A stretch of DNA of 12,240 bases from an uncultured Eubacteriales bacterium (GTDB lineage: Bacteria > Bacillota > Clostridia > Oscillospirales > Acutalibacteraceae): assembly GCA_934486915.1 (NCBI GenBank), contig CAKSRC010000034.1, positions 1 through 12,240 of the forward strand, read 5' to 3'. Position numbers and translations under genes: made by a program. The notes below the pieces were generated by a model. That model ran no database searches, had not been told where the DNA came from, and saw only the letters and a list, made by a program, of their open reading frames with translations. Below are positions 1-7,324 of the stretch, in pieces (the stretch's first letter is position 1; each line of letters begins with the position of its first letter).

Positions 1-78
1 AGTTATATTAGGGCCTTTTGCACTAAATCCTACTTGAGTTTTCCTGCTAAGACTTTTTTCTATAATACCGATGTTAAT
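1..78 (-). CDS. 5' part of an unidentified gene with an apparent ATT start
   Basis: Only the first 26 codons are inside the window; the gene continues past the left edge. A perfect AAGGAGG (84-90) lies five bases before an ATT codon (76-78). The ATT frame stays open to the edge, while the other two frames of this strand hit stops within a few codons. No ATG, GTG or TTG lies at a usable distance after the Shine-Dalgarno. The visible peptide begins (M/I)NIGIIEKSLSRKTQV and ends KGPNIT. A good promoter lies about 70 bases upstream. AUU initiation is rare in bacteria and is best known from infC (IF3), including the Geobacillus gene, so infC is one candidate. The conserved IF3 segment (N-E-x-I-R) would only come later and is not seen, so the identity is inference. 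Confidence 0.45.
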   Translation of the reverse strand, partial: MNIGIIEKSLSRKTQVGFSAKGPNIT

Positions 79-83
79 GCTAT

Positions 84-90
84 CCTCCTT
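84..90 (-). promoter_or_regulatory. Shine-Dalgarno that points to the ATT start
   Basis: On the minus strand this reads AAGGAGG, full complementarity to the 16S rRNA tail. It is followed by five bases and then ATT. It is the main reason to believe a gene starts here despite the unusual start codon. Confidence 0.6.
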
Positions 91-149
91 CCTCAACTTT
101 TTACAGAAAACTCAGGAATTATTACACTTTTCCTTTATTTTCTACTATT

Positions 150-178
150 ATCTTACACCCAATTTTTATTTTTGTCAA
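150..178 (-). promoter_or_regulatory. Sigma-A-type promoter of the left-edge gene
   Basis: The minus strand reads TTGACA (173-178), a 17-base spacer, then TAAGAT (150-155). Transcription should start near 143, giving a leader of about 65 bases before the ATT start. The consensus -35 and exact spacing make this a convincing promoter; the -10 matches four of six positions. Confidence 0.6.
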
Positions 179-282
179 TAGTTTTTGTAAAAAAATTTTT
201 AGCCTAAAATCCATTTTTGTAAATTTGCACAAATAAGGCTGCAACCTAAAAAGCAGGAGAATCTTTATTTTAGTCCATTAAA

Positions 283-324
283 ACAAATACACATACACAC
301 TTGGGTATTTGTGCGTATGTGTAT
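283..324 (-). terminator. Candidate terminator hairpin with two alternative pairings
   Basis: Arms 287-300 and 311-324 pair over 14 positions with one G-U-type mismatch around a 10-base loop. On the minus strand the hairpin is followed by a T-rich run (TTTGTTTTAAT). A second, mutually exclusive pairing joins 283-290 with 305-312 (8 perfect pairs). The stem is AT-rich, so termination strength is uncertain. It would end transcripts of the gene at 486-1190 or of the orphan promoter at 400-429. Confidence 0.4.
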
Positions 325-399
325 AAAATATACTATATTTAATTTTGGTATTTGAACCCTTCTATATCTTTTTATTGTTCCATTAAAAAGTTGAGTGCC

Positions 400-429
400 T
401 TTATATCATGATATTTTGACAAACGGCAA
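400..429 (-). promoter_or_regulatory. Orphan promoter, copy A of a repeated promoter
   Basis: The minus strand reads TTGCCG (424-429), an 18-base spacer and TATAAA (400-405). The surrounding 401-449 matches 1234-1282 at about 41 of 49 positions, and that second copy is the promoter of the gene at 486-1190. Unlike that copy, nothing codable follows this one. It could drive a short transcript of roughly 110 bases ending at the hairpin 283-324, or be a remnant of a lost third gene copy. Confidence 0.45.
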
Positions 430-449
430 TAAGTATGAAATTATATGTA
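401..449. repeat. Direct repeat copy A (promoter-containing)
   Basis: It shares about 41 of 49 positions without gaps with 1234-1282. Both copies carry the -35, the spacer and the -10 of a minus-strand promoter. A looser third relative lies around 2614-2652. Confidence 0.7.
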
Positions 450-485
450 CCTTCTTGGTTTAAACAAGCCTTATTCTTGAACTAT

Positions 486-1190
486 TTACCAATCCAATCC
501 GGTTACCTCTCTGTACACACGCAATGAATCACGTACGGAAAGATTTTTAGTAATATCCGGATATATGTCATTGTCAGCAGTAAATTTGAAAAAATTCCTT
601 ATTGCATTTAGAAATGCTTCTAAGCAACCCGATGTAATATAGGGGGTTCTCATTCGTAGTTTGTATCTAAGGCAATCTAAAACGTCATTAACTGTAGGCT
701 CGTCTATTGCCGATATACCTAGATAATCAAAAAAGAAATTTACACTTCTATGTCCATTTTTTCGTCCAGACTCAGATGATTGATTTTTATCAATATAAAG
801 ATCCCATGCTTCTTTAGCTGCGCTATTCAATTTACCATTGCCACTACGTGCATCTTCCAATACTCTATTCCATTCCTGTTTTTGCCCATTAAAGACAACC
901 CTAAGGTCTCGTGTTAAGTCCGCACTATTTACTGTTTCACCTCCGGCCGGCTGCGCATTGTTAGTCACCGGAGCTTGATAAGAATTAACCATATCTATAA
1001 TTCGTTTATCAATATCAGGGATATTTGTCTCTCTTTGCGCTGTTCTCCTCCAATACGGTATTTCAAAAATCATTTCACTTTCTCCATTGTATGCATATAC
1101 TTGCGGAATTTTTGCAGGTCGAAAATTTCCTAAACCGTTATTATTTCCCTTATTTCCAGAATTTCTTCTAGACTTATTTTCAAATGTCAT
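486..1190 (-). CDS. Orphan tyrosine-recombinase core-binding (SAM-like) domain protein
   Basis: This 234-residue protein has a low-complexity, Asn/Gly-rich first 30 residues, a middle part without recognisable motifs, and at about 124-226 a helical domain like the N-terminal SAM-like, DNA-binding domain of phage integrases (AWDLYI..., then YITSG, FLNAIRNFFKF, NDIYPDITKNL). The catalytic domain with its R-H-R-Y residues is absent, and the protein ends right after the core-binding domain. The C-terminal part aligns with the neighbouring 410-residue protein (ITSG, FF, NDIY, I..NL), so the two are paralogs. It has its own promoter (1233-1262) and AAGGAAG six bases before ATG. It lacks what is needed to recombine DNA; DNA binding, or a role as decoy or partner of a recombinase, is inference. 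The gene call is firm, the function unknown. Confidence 0.75.
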   Translation of the reverse strand: MTFENKSRRNSGNKGNNNGLGNFRPAKIPQVYAYNGESEMIFEIPYWRRTAQRETNIPDIDKRIIDMVNSYQAPVTNNAQPAGGETVNSADLTRDLRVVFNGQKQEWNRVLEDARSGNGKLNSAAKEAWDLYIDKNQSSESGRKNGHRSVNFFFDYLGISAIDEPTVNDVLDCLRYKLRMRTPYITSGCLEAFLNAIRNFFKFTADNDIYPDITKNLSVRDSLRVYREVTGLDW

Positions 1191-1232
1191 ATTTTTCTTC
1201 CTTTAAACAATTTAAAATATCTTTACTAGAAT

Positions 1233-1262
1233 ATTATATCATAATATTTTAACAAATGTCAA
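1233..1262 (-). promoter_or_regulatory. Promoter of the 486-1190 gene (copy B)
   Basis: The minus strand reads TTGACA (1257-1262), an 18-base spacer and TATAAT (1233-1238), both boxes perfect. It starts 28 bases after the stop of the upstream gene, so the two paralogs can be transcribed separately. Confidence 0.7.
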
Positions 1263-1282
1263 TAAGTATAAAGCTATATATA
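1234..1282. repeat. Direct repeat copy B (promoter-containing)
   Basis: Partner of 401-449, about 41 of 49 positions identical. Downstream of the -10, copies A, B and C also share a short (A/G)TAAAGATA-like element in the early leader. Confidence 0.7.
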
Positions 1283-1289
1283 ATTTATC

Positions 1290-2522
1290 TTATTCCAAAT
1301 TTAAAATTATGCCCTTACTCCTAAGCCACGTACAAAATTCTTCAATTGCCATCCTAGATGATTTTAAATAATTAGGTCTTTTTCCATAAAGTCCGCTTAT
1401 ATAAGCATTTATACTATTTTGATTTAAATAAAGATCATTTTTTTGTAAATAACCTATTAGATATAATATTTTAGTTCTATATTCAGAGGCTATTTGACCT
1501 TTAAAATTTGTTTCATCTATCCAGCTGTCAACAAATTCTATAATTCTCTTAATCGCTGAGGGTCGATTGATAAACTGTCTAATTATTTCACTTTCTTGAT
1601 TTGGATCTTTATTTAAAACTCGTACCAATGGACCTTTGGCACTCTCACTATTTAGTACCCTTCTAAATTTTAGATTTCTACCTATATTATAATATATATC
1701 GTTCATTTGCGCCCACCTAAAAAATGATATAATCGGCGACATACCACTAGTAATACTCGAGCCCCTACTAACAAAATTTTTATTGTAAAATGCCAATATA
1801 TCATTTTCACAAGGCAATTTTATCTTATCATTTATCAAAAATCTTATAAAACTATTAATTCGAGCCCTATATGACAAAAATGTAGGACTATAATTATCAA
1901 AATTACCAAGCCATATATCCATAGCTTTTAAAAGTATATTTTCTAAATACTTATCTGGGTTAATTACTCCGTTAGTGGGTCTATGATCTTTCATTGCACC
2001 ATCTATTTGAGGAATAAACGTATGAGTAGAACTGGTATTAACTGTTGCACCGTGATTAATATTATCATCATTCAATATAGAATTATCTAAGGGAGTTTGA
2101 CCAAATAGATCCTGCATAACCTTATTTATACTTGGATTACTAGTAATATTAGGTGCAACTTCTTTAATAGGGGTGTTAGTTTGATGACTTGAACAATCTA
2201 TGCTATTCATGTTATCCGATAAACAATAAGTTAAATCACCTAAAGGATAAAATGGAAAATTTGATAAGCTGTCATACGGTTCAGGGGAAATTTCTTTGGT
2301 TTCTTGCAGCGATGAAAATAAATTAAATTCCGATGTATTATCTTGAGGTATATCCATTGGAACACTATTTTGTGGACGATGTTCTGATAAATTAGCCCCA
2401 ATATTATTTTTAGGTAATGTAAGATTTAATGGAACCGGTGGCAATTGAAAGTTATATATAATTGGATTGCTCGCGTTACTTACTGTTTTAGATTTTTTTG
2501 TAGGATCCTTAATTGGTGTCAT
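1290..2522 (-). CDS. Orphan protein with two recombinase core-binding-like domains
   Basis: This 410-residue protein starts with about 185 residues rich in Asn, Pro, Ser and Thr that look disordered. Residues about 192-292 form a SAM-like core-binding domain of tyrosine-recombinase type (ALDIW-like helix, SYRARINSFIRFL, ITSG, ISFFRWAQMNDIYYNIGRNLKFRR). Residues about 325-407 look like a second, shorter one (WIDE..., SEYRTKILYLIGYLQ, AYISGLYGKR, SRMAIEEFCTWLRSKGI). No catalytic domain follows; the protein stops just after the second. The first domain matches the only such domain in the gene at 486-1190. The gene is AT-rich and Asn/Ile-rich compared with the nearby str operon, consistent with acquired DNA. 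ATG is preceded by AAGGGGAAG eight bases upstream. DNA binding is likely by family; the biological role is unknown. Confidence 0.72.
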   Translation of the reverse strand: MTPIKDPTKKSKTVSNASNPIIYNFQLPPVPLNLTLPKNNIGANLSEHRPQNSVPMDIPQDNTSEFNLFSSLQETKEISPEPYDSLSNFPFYPLGDLTYCLSDNMNSIDCSSHQTNTPIKEVAPNITSNPSINKVMQDLFGQTPLDNSILNDDNINHGATVNTSSTHTFIPQIDGAMKDHRPTNGVINPDKYLENILLKAMDIWLGNFDNYSPTFLSYRARINSFIRFLINDKIKLPCENDILAFYNKNFVSRGSSITSGMSPIISFFRWAQMNDIYYNIGRNLKFRRVLNSESAKGPLVRVLNKDPNQESEIIRQFINRPSAIKRIIEFVDSWIDETNFKGQIASEYRTKILYLIGYLQKNDLYLNQNSINAYISGLYGKRPNYLKSSRMAIEEFCTWLRSKGIILNLE

Positions 2523-2613
2523 AACCTATACTTCCCCTTAAAAATTAATTTTTTATTAAATGACATATAAAGTTAATTAAAAACACTCCCTAGGCTTTAT
2601 CTTTATTTGGAAT

Positions 2614-2652
2614 ATTACATCATAAATTTATCTAAAATGTACTAGTAATAAG
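2614..2652 (-). promoter_or_regulatory. Probable promoter of the 1290-2522 gene (copy C, diverged)
   Basis: The minus strand has CTTATT (2647-2652), then a region ending TTATGA followed by TGTAATATTCC, matching the CTTATT...TTATGA-TATAATATTC layout of copy B. It is about five bases longer between the two conserved blocks, and the -35 is poor. It is therefore a weaker promoter, or the alignment hides an indel. The leader to the ATG is about 85 bases. Confidence 0.4.
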
Positions 2653-2740
2653 CATATTTTAATATAGCTGCACCTAATTTTTATATTTTTTTAATATCAA
2701 CTTCTCCAGTTGTTGCCACTTGGTATATTTTATCCTAATA

Positions 2741-2775
2741 CATAAAAATAGGCCGCTTTAAAAGCGGCCTATTTA
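2741..2775 (-). terminator. Rho-independent terminator of the str operon
   Basis: Arms 2746-2759 and 2761-2774 pair perfectly, with a GC core GGCCGC/GCGGCC. On the minus strand the stem is followed by TATTTTTATG. It lies about 20 bases past the tuf stop and so closes the operon; no S10 operon follows. Confidence 0.9.
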
Positions 2776-2793
2776 AAAATTACAATTATCAAA

Positions 2794-3996
2794 TTATTCG
2801 TTAATTGCAGTAACGACACCCGAACCTACTGTACGTCCGCCTTCACGAATAGCGAAACGAAGACCTTCTTCGATAGCTATTGGAGTGATAAGCTCAACGT
2901 CCATAACAACGTTATCACCAGGCATGCACATTTCTGTTCCTTCTGGAAGTTTGATAACACCTGTAACGTCTGTTGTTCTGAAATAGAACTGAGGACGATA
3001 ATTGTTAAAGAATGGAGTATGACGTCCACCTTCATCTTTAGTTAGGACATAGACTTGACCTTTGAACTTTGTATGAGGATGAATTGTTCCCGGTTTAGCA
3101 AGAACTTGACCACGTTCGATCTCGTTTCTTTGAACACCACGTAGAAGAACACCAACGTTATCTCCTGCTTCAGCGTAGTCAAGAATCTTTCTGAACATTT
3201 CGATTCCTGTAACAACAGTCTTTTTCTTTTCGTCACTTAAACCAACTAGTTCAACTTCTTCACCAGTTTTAAGTTGACCACGTTCAACTCTACCAGTAGC
3301 AACTGTTCCACGTCCTGTGATTGTGAAAACATCTTCAACAGGCATTAGGAAAGGTTGGTCAGCTTTACGTTCTGGAGTTGGGATAAATTTATCAACTGCA
3401 TCCATTAATTCATGGATACATTTATATTCAGGAGCATTAGGATCTTTAGAATCAGATTCTAAAGCTACAAGAGCTGATCCACGGATGATTGGTGTATCAT
3501 CGCCAGGGAATTCATATTCGTTAAGTAGTTCACGAATTTCCATCTCAACTAAGTCAAGAAGTTCTTCATCGTCTACTTGGTCAGCTTTGTTCATGAATAC
3601 AACAATGTAAGGAACGCCAACCTGACGGGATAGAAGAATGTGCTCTCTTGTTTGAGGCATAGGACCGTCAGCAGCAGAAACAACAAGGATAGCACCGTCC
3701 ATTTGAGCAGCACCAGTGATCATGTTTTTAACATAGTCAGCATGGCCGGGGCAGTCAACGTGTGCATAGTGACGAGTTGCTGTTTCATATTCAACGTGAG
3801 CAGTATTAATTGTAATACCACGTTCTCTTTCTTCAGGAGCCTTGTCGATATTTGCATAATCAACGAAGTCTGCTGCGCCACCTAGGTTAAGAACCTTAGT
3901 AATTGCAGCTGTTAAAGTAGTTTTACCATGGTCAACGTGACCAATAGTACCAATATTTACGTGTGGCTTATTTCTTTCAAATTTAGCCTTTGCCAT
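2794..3996 (-). CDS. tuf: Elongation factor Tu
   Basis: EF-Tu delivers aminoacyl-tRNA to the ribosomal A site as a GTP complex in the cytoplasm. The 400-residue protein carries the full GTPase set: GHVDHGKT at 19-26 (P-loop), RGITI at 59-63 (switch I, T62), DCPGH at 81-85 (switch II, catalytic H85), NKAD at 136-139 and SAL at 174-176. Domains 2 and 3 follow to the end. The length is slightly above the usual 393-398. AAGGAGG (4005-4011) lies eight bases before ATG. It is the last gene of rpsL-rpsG-fusA-tuf, 103 bases after fusA, with a strong terminator right behind it. A possible extra promoter in the gap before it would fit the higher demand for EF-Tu. Confidence 0.98.
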   Translation of the reverse strand: MAKAKFERNKPHVNIGTIGHVDHGKTTLTAAITKVLNLGGAADFVDYANIDKAPEERERGITINTAHVEYETATRHYAHVDCPGHADYVKNMITGAAQMDGAILVVSAADGPMPQTREHILLSRQVGVPYIVVFMNKADQVDDEELLDLVEMEIRELLNEYEFPGDDTPIIRGSALVALESDSKDPNAPEYKCIHELMDAVDKFIPTPERKADQPFLMPVEDVFTITGRGTVATGRVERGQLKTGEEVELVGLSDEKKKTVVTGIEMFRKILDYAEAGDNVGVLLRGVQRNEIERGQVLAKPGTIHPHTKFKGQVYVLTKDEGGRHTPFFNNYRPQFYFRTTDVTGVIKLPEGTEMCMPGDNVVMDVELITPIAIEEGLRFAIREGGRTVGSGVVTAINE

Positions 3997-4056
3997 TGGA
4001 ATTTCCTCCTTTTAATAAAACAAAAATTATTTTAATTTATATACTCAATAATGTAT

Positions 4057-4085
4057 ATTTTAACAACTATTAATTAAAAAATCAA
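4057..4085 (-). promoter_or_regulatory. Possible internal promoter before tuf
   Basis: The minus strand reads TTGATT (4080-4085), a 17-base spacer and TAAAAT (4057-4062), each with one mismatch to consensus. The gap is very AT-rich, so a chance match is possible. Extra tuf transcription over fusA would make biological sense. Confidence 0.35.
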
Positions 4086-4099
4086 TAGTAAAATCAAGC

Positions 4100-6178
4100 T
4101 TATTCAGCTTTTTTCCTTGAAGAGATTATATTTTCAGATACAGACTTAGGAACTTCAGCATAATGACTTGGTTCCATAGAGTATTGACCTCTTCCTTGAG
4201 TTTTAGAACGCATATCTGTTGCGTATCCAAACATTTCTGAAAGCGGAACCATCGCGTTAATTCTTTGAGCACCGGAAACTGCTTCCATACCTTGAATCAT
4301 ACCACGACGAGAGTTAATGTCACCAATAACGTCTCCCATGTATTCTTCAGGAACTATAACAGTAACTTTCATGATAGGCTCAAGAAGTACCGGGTCAGCT
4401 TTTCTCATAGCCTCTTTGAATGCCATGGATCCGGCAATTTTAAATGCCATTTCAGAGGAGTCAACTTCATGATAAGAACCATCATAAAGTTCAACTTTTA
4501 CATCAACAACATTATATCCTGCCAAAACGCCTGAAAGCATTGCGCCCCTTATACCTTGGTCAACAGCCGGAATGTATTCCTTCGGAATAGCACCACCGAC
4601 AACAGAGTTAATAAACTCATATCCCTTAGTTGGGTTAGGCTCAACCTTAATCTTAACGTGTCCGTATTGTCCACGTCCACCGGACTGTCTTGCATATTTT
4701 TGATCTACGTCTGCAGGGCGACGGATTGTTTCTTTATAAGCAACTTGAGGGTTACCTATGTTAGCTTCAACCTTGAATTCACGAAGTAGACGATCAACAA
4801 TAATTTCTAGGTGTAATTCACCCATTCCGGCAATGATGGTTTGACCTGTTTCTTCATCTGTATATGCCTTGAAAGTCGGATCTTCTTCAGCAAGTTTTGC
4901 TAAAGCTATACCCATCTTTTCTTGGCCGGCCTTAGTTTTAGGCTCAATAGCAACCCTAATAACAGGGTCAGGGAATTCCATTGACTCAAGAATAATCGGG
5001 TTTTTCTCTGTACATAGAGTATCACCTGTTGTAGTATTCTTAAGACCTACTGCTGCTGCAATATCTCCGGCATAAACTTCTTCTATGTCCTGACGATGGT
5101 TTGCATGCATTTGTAGAATTCTTCCCAAACGTTCAGTATTGTCTTTAGTTGAGTTGTATACAGAAGAACCTGCCTTAACAGAACCTGAGTATACTCTAAA
5201 GAAGCATAGTTTTCCAACAAATGGGTCAGTTGCAATTTTGAAAGCAAGAGCTGCAAACGGAGCATCATCTGAAGATGGGCTTTCAATTTCCTCATCTGTT
5301 TCAGGGTTAGTTCCCTTAATTGCAGGTACATCTGTCGGGGATGGCATAAAGTCTATAATAGCATCAAGAAGTGGTTGTACACCTTTGTTGCGATAAGAAG
5401 TACCGCAGCAAACAGGAACCATTGTATTAGCTATTGTAGATTTACGGATACAAGCCTTAATTTCTTCAATAGTAAGCTCTTCTCCGCCCAAATATTTTTC
5501 CAAAAGTGCATCATCTTGCTCAGCAACATGCTCTAAAAGTTCTGCATGATACTTTTCAGCAAGCTCTTTCATGTCTTCCGGAATTTCTTCTATTCTTACG
5601 TCTTTACCTAAATCATCGTAGTAAACTTCAGCTTCCATCTTTACTAGGTCGATGATTCCTCTAAATGTATCCTCAACACCTATTGGTAATTGAATCGGAA
5701 CTGCATTACATTTAAGACGTTCTTTCATCATTTTTACAACATTATAGAAGTCAGCTCCCATAATGTCCATTTTATTGACATAAGCCATACGAGGTACACC
5801 GTATTTATCAGCTTGTCTCCAGACTGTTTCAGACTGTGGTTCAACGCCACCTTTAGCACATAAGACAGTTACAGAACCGTCTAATACACGTAAAGAACGT
5901 TCGACTTCAACAGTAAAGTCAACGTGGCCCGGGGTGTCAATGATATTAATTCTATGATTCTTCCAGAAACAAGTTGTAGCAGCAGAAGTAATTGTAATAC
6001 CTCTTTCTTGCTCTTGTTCCATCCAGTCCATAGTAGCTGCGCCATCATGAGTTTCTCCGATTTTATGGTTTACACCTGTATAAAAAAGGATACGTTCAGT
6101 AGTGGTTGTTTTGCCGGCATCGATGTGAGCCATGATACCGATATTACGAGTTAAATCAAGTGAAACTTGCCTTGACAT
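4100..6178 (-). CDS. fusA: Elongation factor G
   Basis: EF-G is the GTPase that drives translocation of mRNA and tRNA on the ribosome and acts in recycling with RRF. The 692-residue protein has AHIDAGKT at 17-24, RGITI at 59-63, DTPGH at 81-85 and NKMD at 135-138, then domain II, the EF-G-specific domains III-V, and in domain IV the conserved YARQSGGRGQYGHV stretch near residue 500. The length is normal for the canonical form. AAGGAGG lies five bases before ATG. It sits 91 bases after rpsG and 103 bases before tuf, the classical str operon order. No feature suggests an EF-G2 or Tet(M)-type protein. Confidence 0.98.
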   Translation of the reverse strand: MSRQVSLDLTRNIGIMAHIDAGKTTTTERILFYTGVNHKIGETHDGAATMDWMEQEQERGITITSAATTCFWKNHRINIIDTPGHVDFTVEVERSLRVLDGSVTVLCAKGGVEPQSETVWRQADKYGVPRMAYVNKMDIMGADFYNVVKMMKERLKCNAVPIQLPIGVEDTFRGIIDLVKMEAEVYYDDLGKDVRIEEIPEDMKELAEKYHAELLEHVAEQDDALLEKYLGGEELTIEEIKACIRKSTIANTMVPVCCGTSYRNKGVQPLLDAIIDFMPSPTDVPAIKGTNPETDEEIESPSSDDAPFAALAFKIATDPFVGKLCFFRVYSGSVKAGSSVYNSTKDNTERLGRILQMHANHRQDIEEVYAGDIAAAVGLKNTTTGDTLCTEKNPIILESMEFPDPVIRVAIEPKTKAGQEKMGIALAKLAEEDPTFKAYTDEETGQTIIAGMGELHLEIIVDRLLREFKVEANIGNPQVAYKETIRRPADVDQKYARQSGGRGQYGHVKIKVEPNPTKGYEFINSVVGGAIPKEYIPAVDQGIRGAMLSGVLAGYNVVDVKVELYDGSYHEVDSSEMAFKIAGSMAFKEAMRKADPVLLEPIMKVTVIVPEEYMGDVIGDINSRRGMIQGMEAVSGAQRINAMVPLSEMFGYATDMRSKTQGRGQYSMEPSHYAEVPKSVSENIISSRKKAE

Positions 6179-6269
6179 TATATCCTCCTTTTAAATAATA
6201 GGGATGAATTAAAGCATTTAAGCTACAAGACACCCCGTTATTTTGCCTTTAAATAAATTATAGATTAAA

Positions 6270-6740
6270 TTACCATCTATAATGAGCGAACGCTTTGTTA
6301 GCTTCAGCCATTTTGTGAGTATCCTCACGCTTTTTAACTGCGCCGCCTGTACTATTAACAGCATCAAGGATTTCTCCTGCAAGTCTTTCCTTCATTGTCT
6401 TTTCAGATCTTAATCTTGAATACTTGGTTAACCAGCGAAGACCTAATGTTTGTCTTCTTTCTGCTCTAACCTCGATCGGTACTTGATAAGTAGCACCGCC
6501 TATACGACGAGCCTTAACTTCAAGAACCGGCATAATGTTTTCCATAGCTTGCTCGAAAACTTCAAGCGGGTCTTTTCCTGTTTTTTCACTAATGATGTCA
6601 AAAGCACCGTATACTAATTTTTGAGAAACACCACGTTTACCATCATACATAACGTTGTTGATAAGACGAGTTACTAATTTTGAATTGTATAGCGGGTCAG
6701 CTAAAACATCACGTTTAGCAATAGAGCCTCTTCTTGGCAC
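6270..6740 (-). CDS. rpsG: 30S ribosomal protein S7
   Basis: S7 is a primary binder of the 16S rRNA 3' domain and lines the mRNA exit channel. With the start chosen here the protein is 156 residues, the usual family length, and begins (M)PRRGSIAKRDVLADP, with NSKLVTRLINNVMYDGKR and the AHYRW end typical of S7. The frame is open 18 bases further to another GTG at 6758. The ribosome binding site AAGGAGG overlaps codons 2-4 of that longer form and lies seven bases before the GTG at 6738-6740, so the inner GTG is the real start. It is the second gene of the str operon. Confidence 0.95.
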   Translation of the reverse strand: MPRRGSIAKRDVLADPLYNSKLVTRLINNVMYDGKRGVSQKLVYGAFDIISEKTGKDPLEVFEQAMENIMPVLEVKARRIGGATYQVPIEVRAERRQTLGLRWLTKYSRLRSEKTMKERLAGEILDAVNSTGGAVKKREDTHKMAEANKAFAHYRW

Positions 6741-6875
6741 TTTGCTTCCCTCCTTCACAATAATGATATCATAGGTACTCGAAAGTCTTACTCCCGTTGG
6801 CCAACACAGAGGCGTTATATATTAACACTCCTGCATTGATTTGCTTTTATGCAGCCAGTAGAATTCTTTCTGAGT
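6741..6875 (-). other. rpsL-rpsG gap with hairpin potential
   Basis: This 135-base spacer is the longest in the operon. It holds a 6-bp inverted repeat (6831-6836 with 6849-6854) and a 10-bp perfect palindrome GTTGGCCAAC (6796-6805). In E. coli the equivalent gap is the S7 translational control site; whether this one plays that role cannot be told from sequence alone. Confidence 0.35.
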
Positions 6876-7301
6876 TTATTTGCTTGCGCCTGCCTTTGGA
6901 CGTTTTGCACCGTATTTAGAACGGCTTTGCATACGTTTAGCAACGCCTTGCGCATCAAGAGTACCACGTACTATATGGTAACGAACACCAGGTAAATCCT
7001 TAACACGTCCGCCACGAATTAATACAACGCTGTGCTCTTGTAGGTTGTGACCTACACCCGGAATATATGAACTAACTTCGATTCCGTTTGAAAGTCTTAC
7101 TCTGGCAATTTTTCTAAGAGCTGAGTTAGGTTTCTTAGGAGTAGCAGTTTTAACAGCAGTACAAACGCCTCTCTTTTGAGGTGAAGTTTGATCGATAGCT
7201 ACACGTTTCTTGGAGTTCCATCCTTTTAAAAGAGCCGGAGCTTTTGCTTTCTTTTCTGATACTTCTCTTCCCTTACGCACTAATTGGTTAAAGGTTGGCA
7301 T
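6876..7301 (-). CDS. rpsL: 30S ribosomal protein S12
   Basis: S12 sits at the decoding centre of the 30S subunit and controls accuracy. The 141-residue protein begins MPTFNQLVRKGR and contains PQKRGVC, TPKKPNSALRK, GHNLQEHSVVLIRGGRVKDLPGVRYH and SKYGAKRPKA. The lysines matching the streptomycin-relevant K42 and K87 of E. coli are present (K56 and K101), so the sequence is of drug-sensitive type. D102 is the residue that RimO modifies in E. coli. The frame opens five codons earlier at a TTG (7316), but the GAGGAGGT ribosome binding site lies inside that extension, five bases before the ATG at 7299-7301, which is the real start. It is the first gene of the str operon. Confidence 0.96.
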   Translation of the reverse strand: MPTFNQLVRKGREVSEKKAKAPALLKGWNSKKRVAIDQTSPQKRGVCTAVKTATPKKPNSALRKIARVRLSNGIEVSSYIPGVGHNLQEHSVVLIRGGRVKDLPGVRYHIVRGTLDAQGVAKRMQSRSKYGAKRPKAGASK

Positions 7302-7324
7302 ATGACACCTCCTCAAGTAATAAT

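Larger units (their letters stand above)
79..485. other. Gene-free stretch of about 400 bases
   Basis: No open frame of credible size is present on either strand. On the minus strand it holds, from right to left: an orphan copy of a promoter also found before the neighbouring gene (400-429), an inverted repeat that could end transcripts (283-324), and the promoter and ribosome binding site of the left-edge gene. Confidence 0.7.

Noticed and set aside
198..243. AGCC/GGCT inverted repeat before an A/T-rich run on the minus strand
   Set aside because: Only four to five pairs around a loop of about 30 bases; too weak to call a terminator.
347..359. GGGTTCAAATACC on the minus strand, resembling a tRNA T-loop
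   Set aside because: The flanks do not form the five-pair T-stem, and no anticodon or acceptor arms are present.
486..2522. Frameshifted integrase with its catalytic domain in another frame
   Set aside because: No other frame downstream of either gene encodes an R-H-R-Y-type domain, and both proteins end cleanly with intergenic promoter sequence behind them.
4265..5396. Several plus-strand open frames inside fusA, and similar ones inside tuf
   Set aside because: They are shadows of highly conserved translation-factor genes on the other strand.
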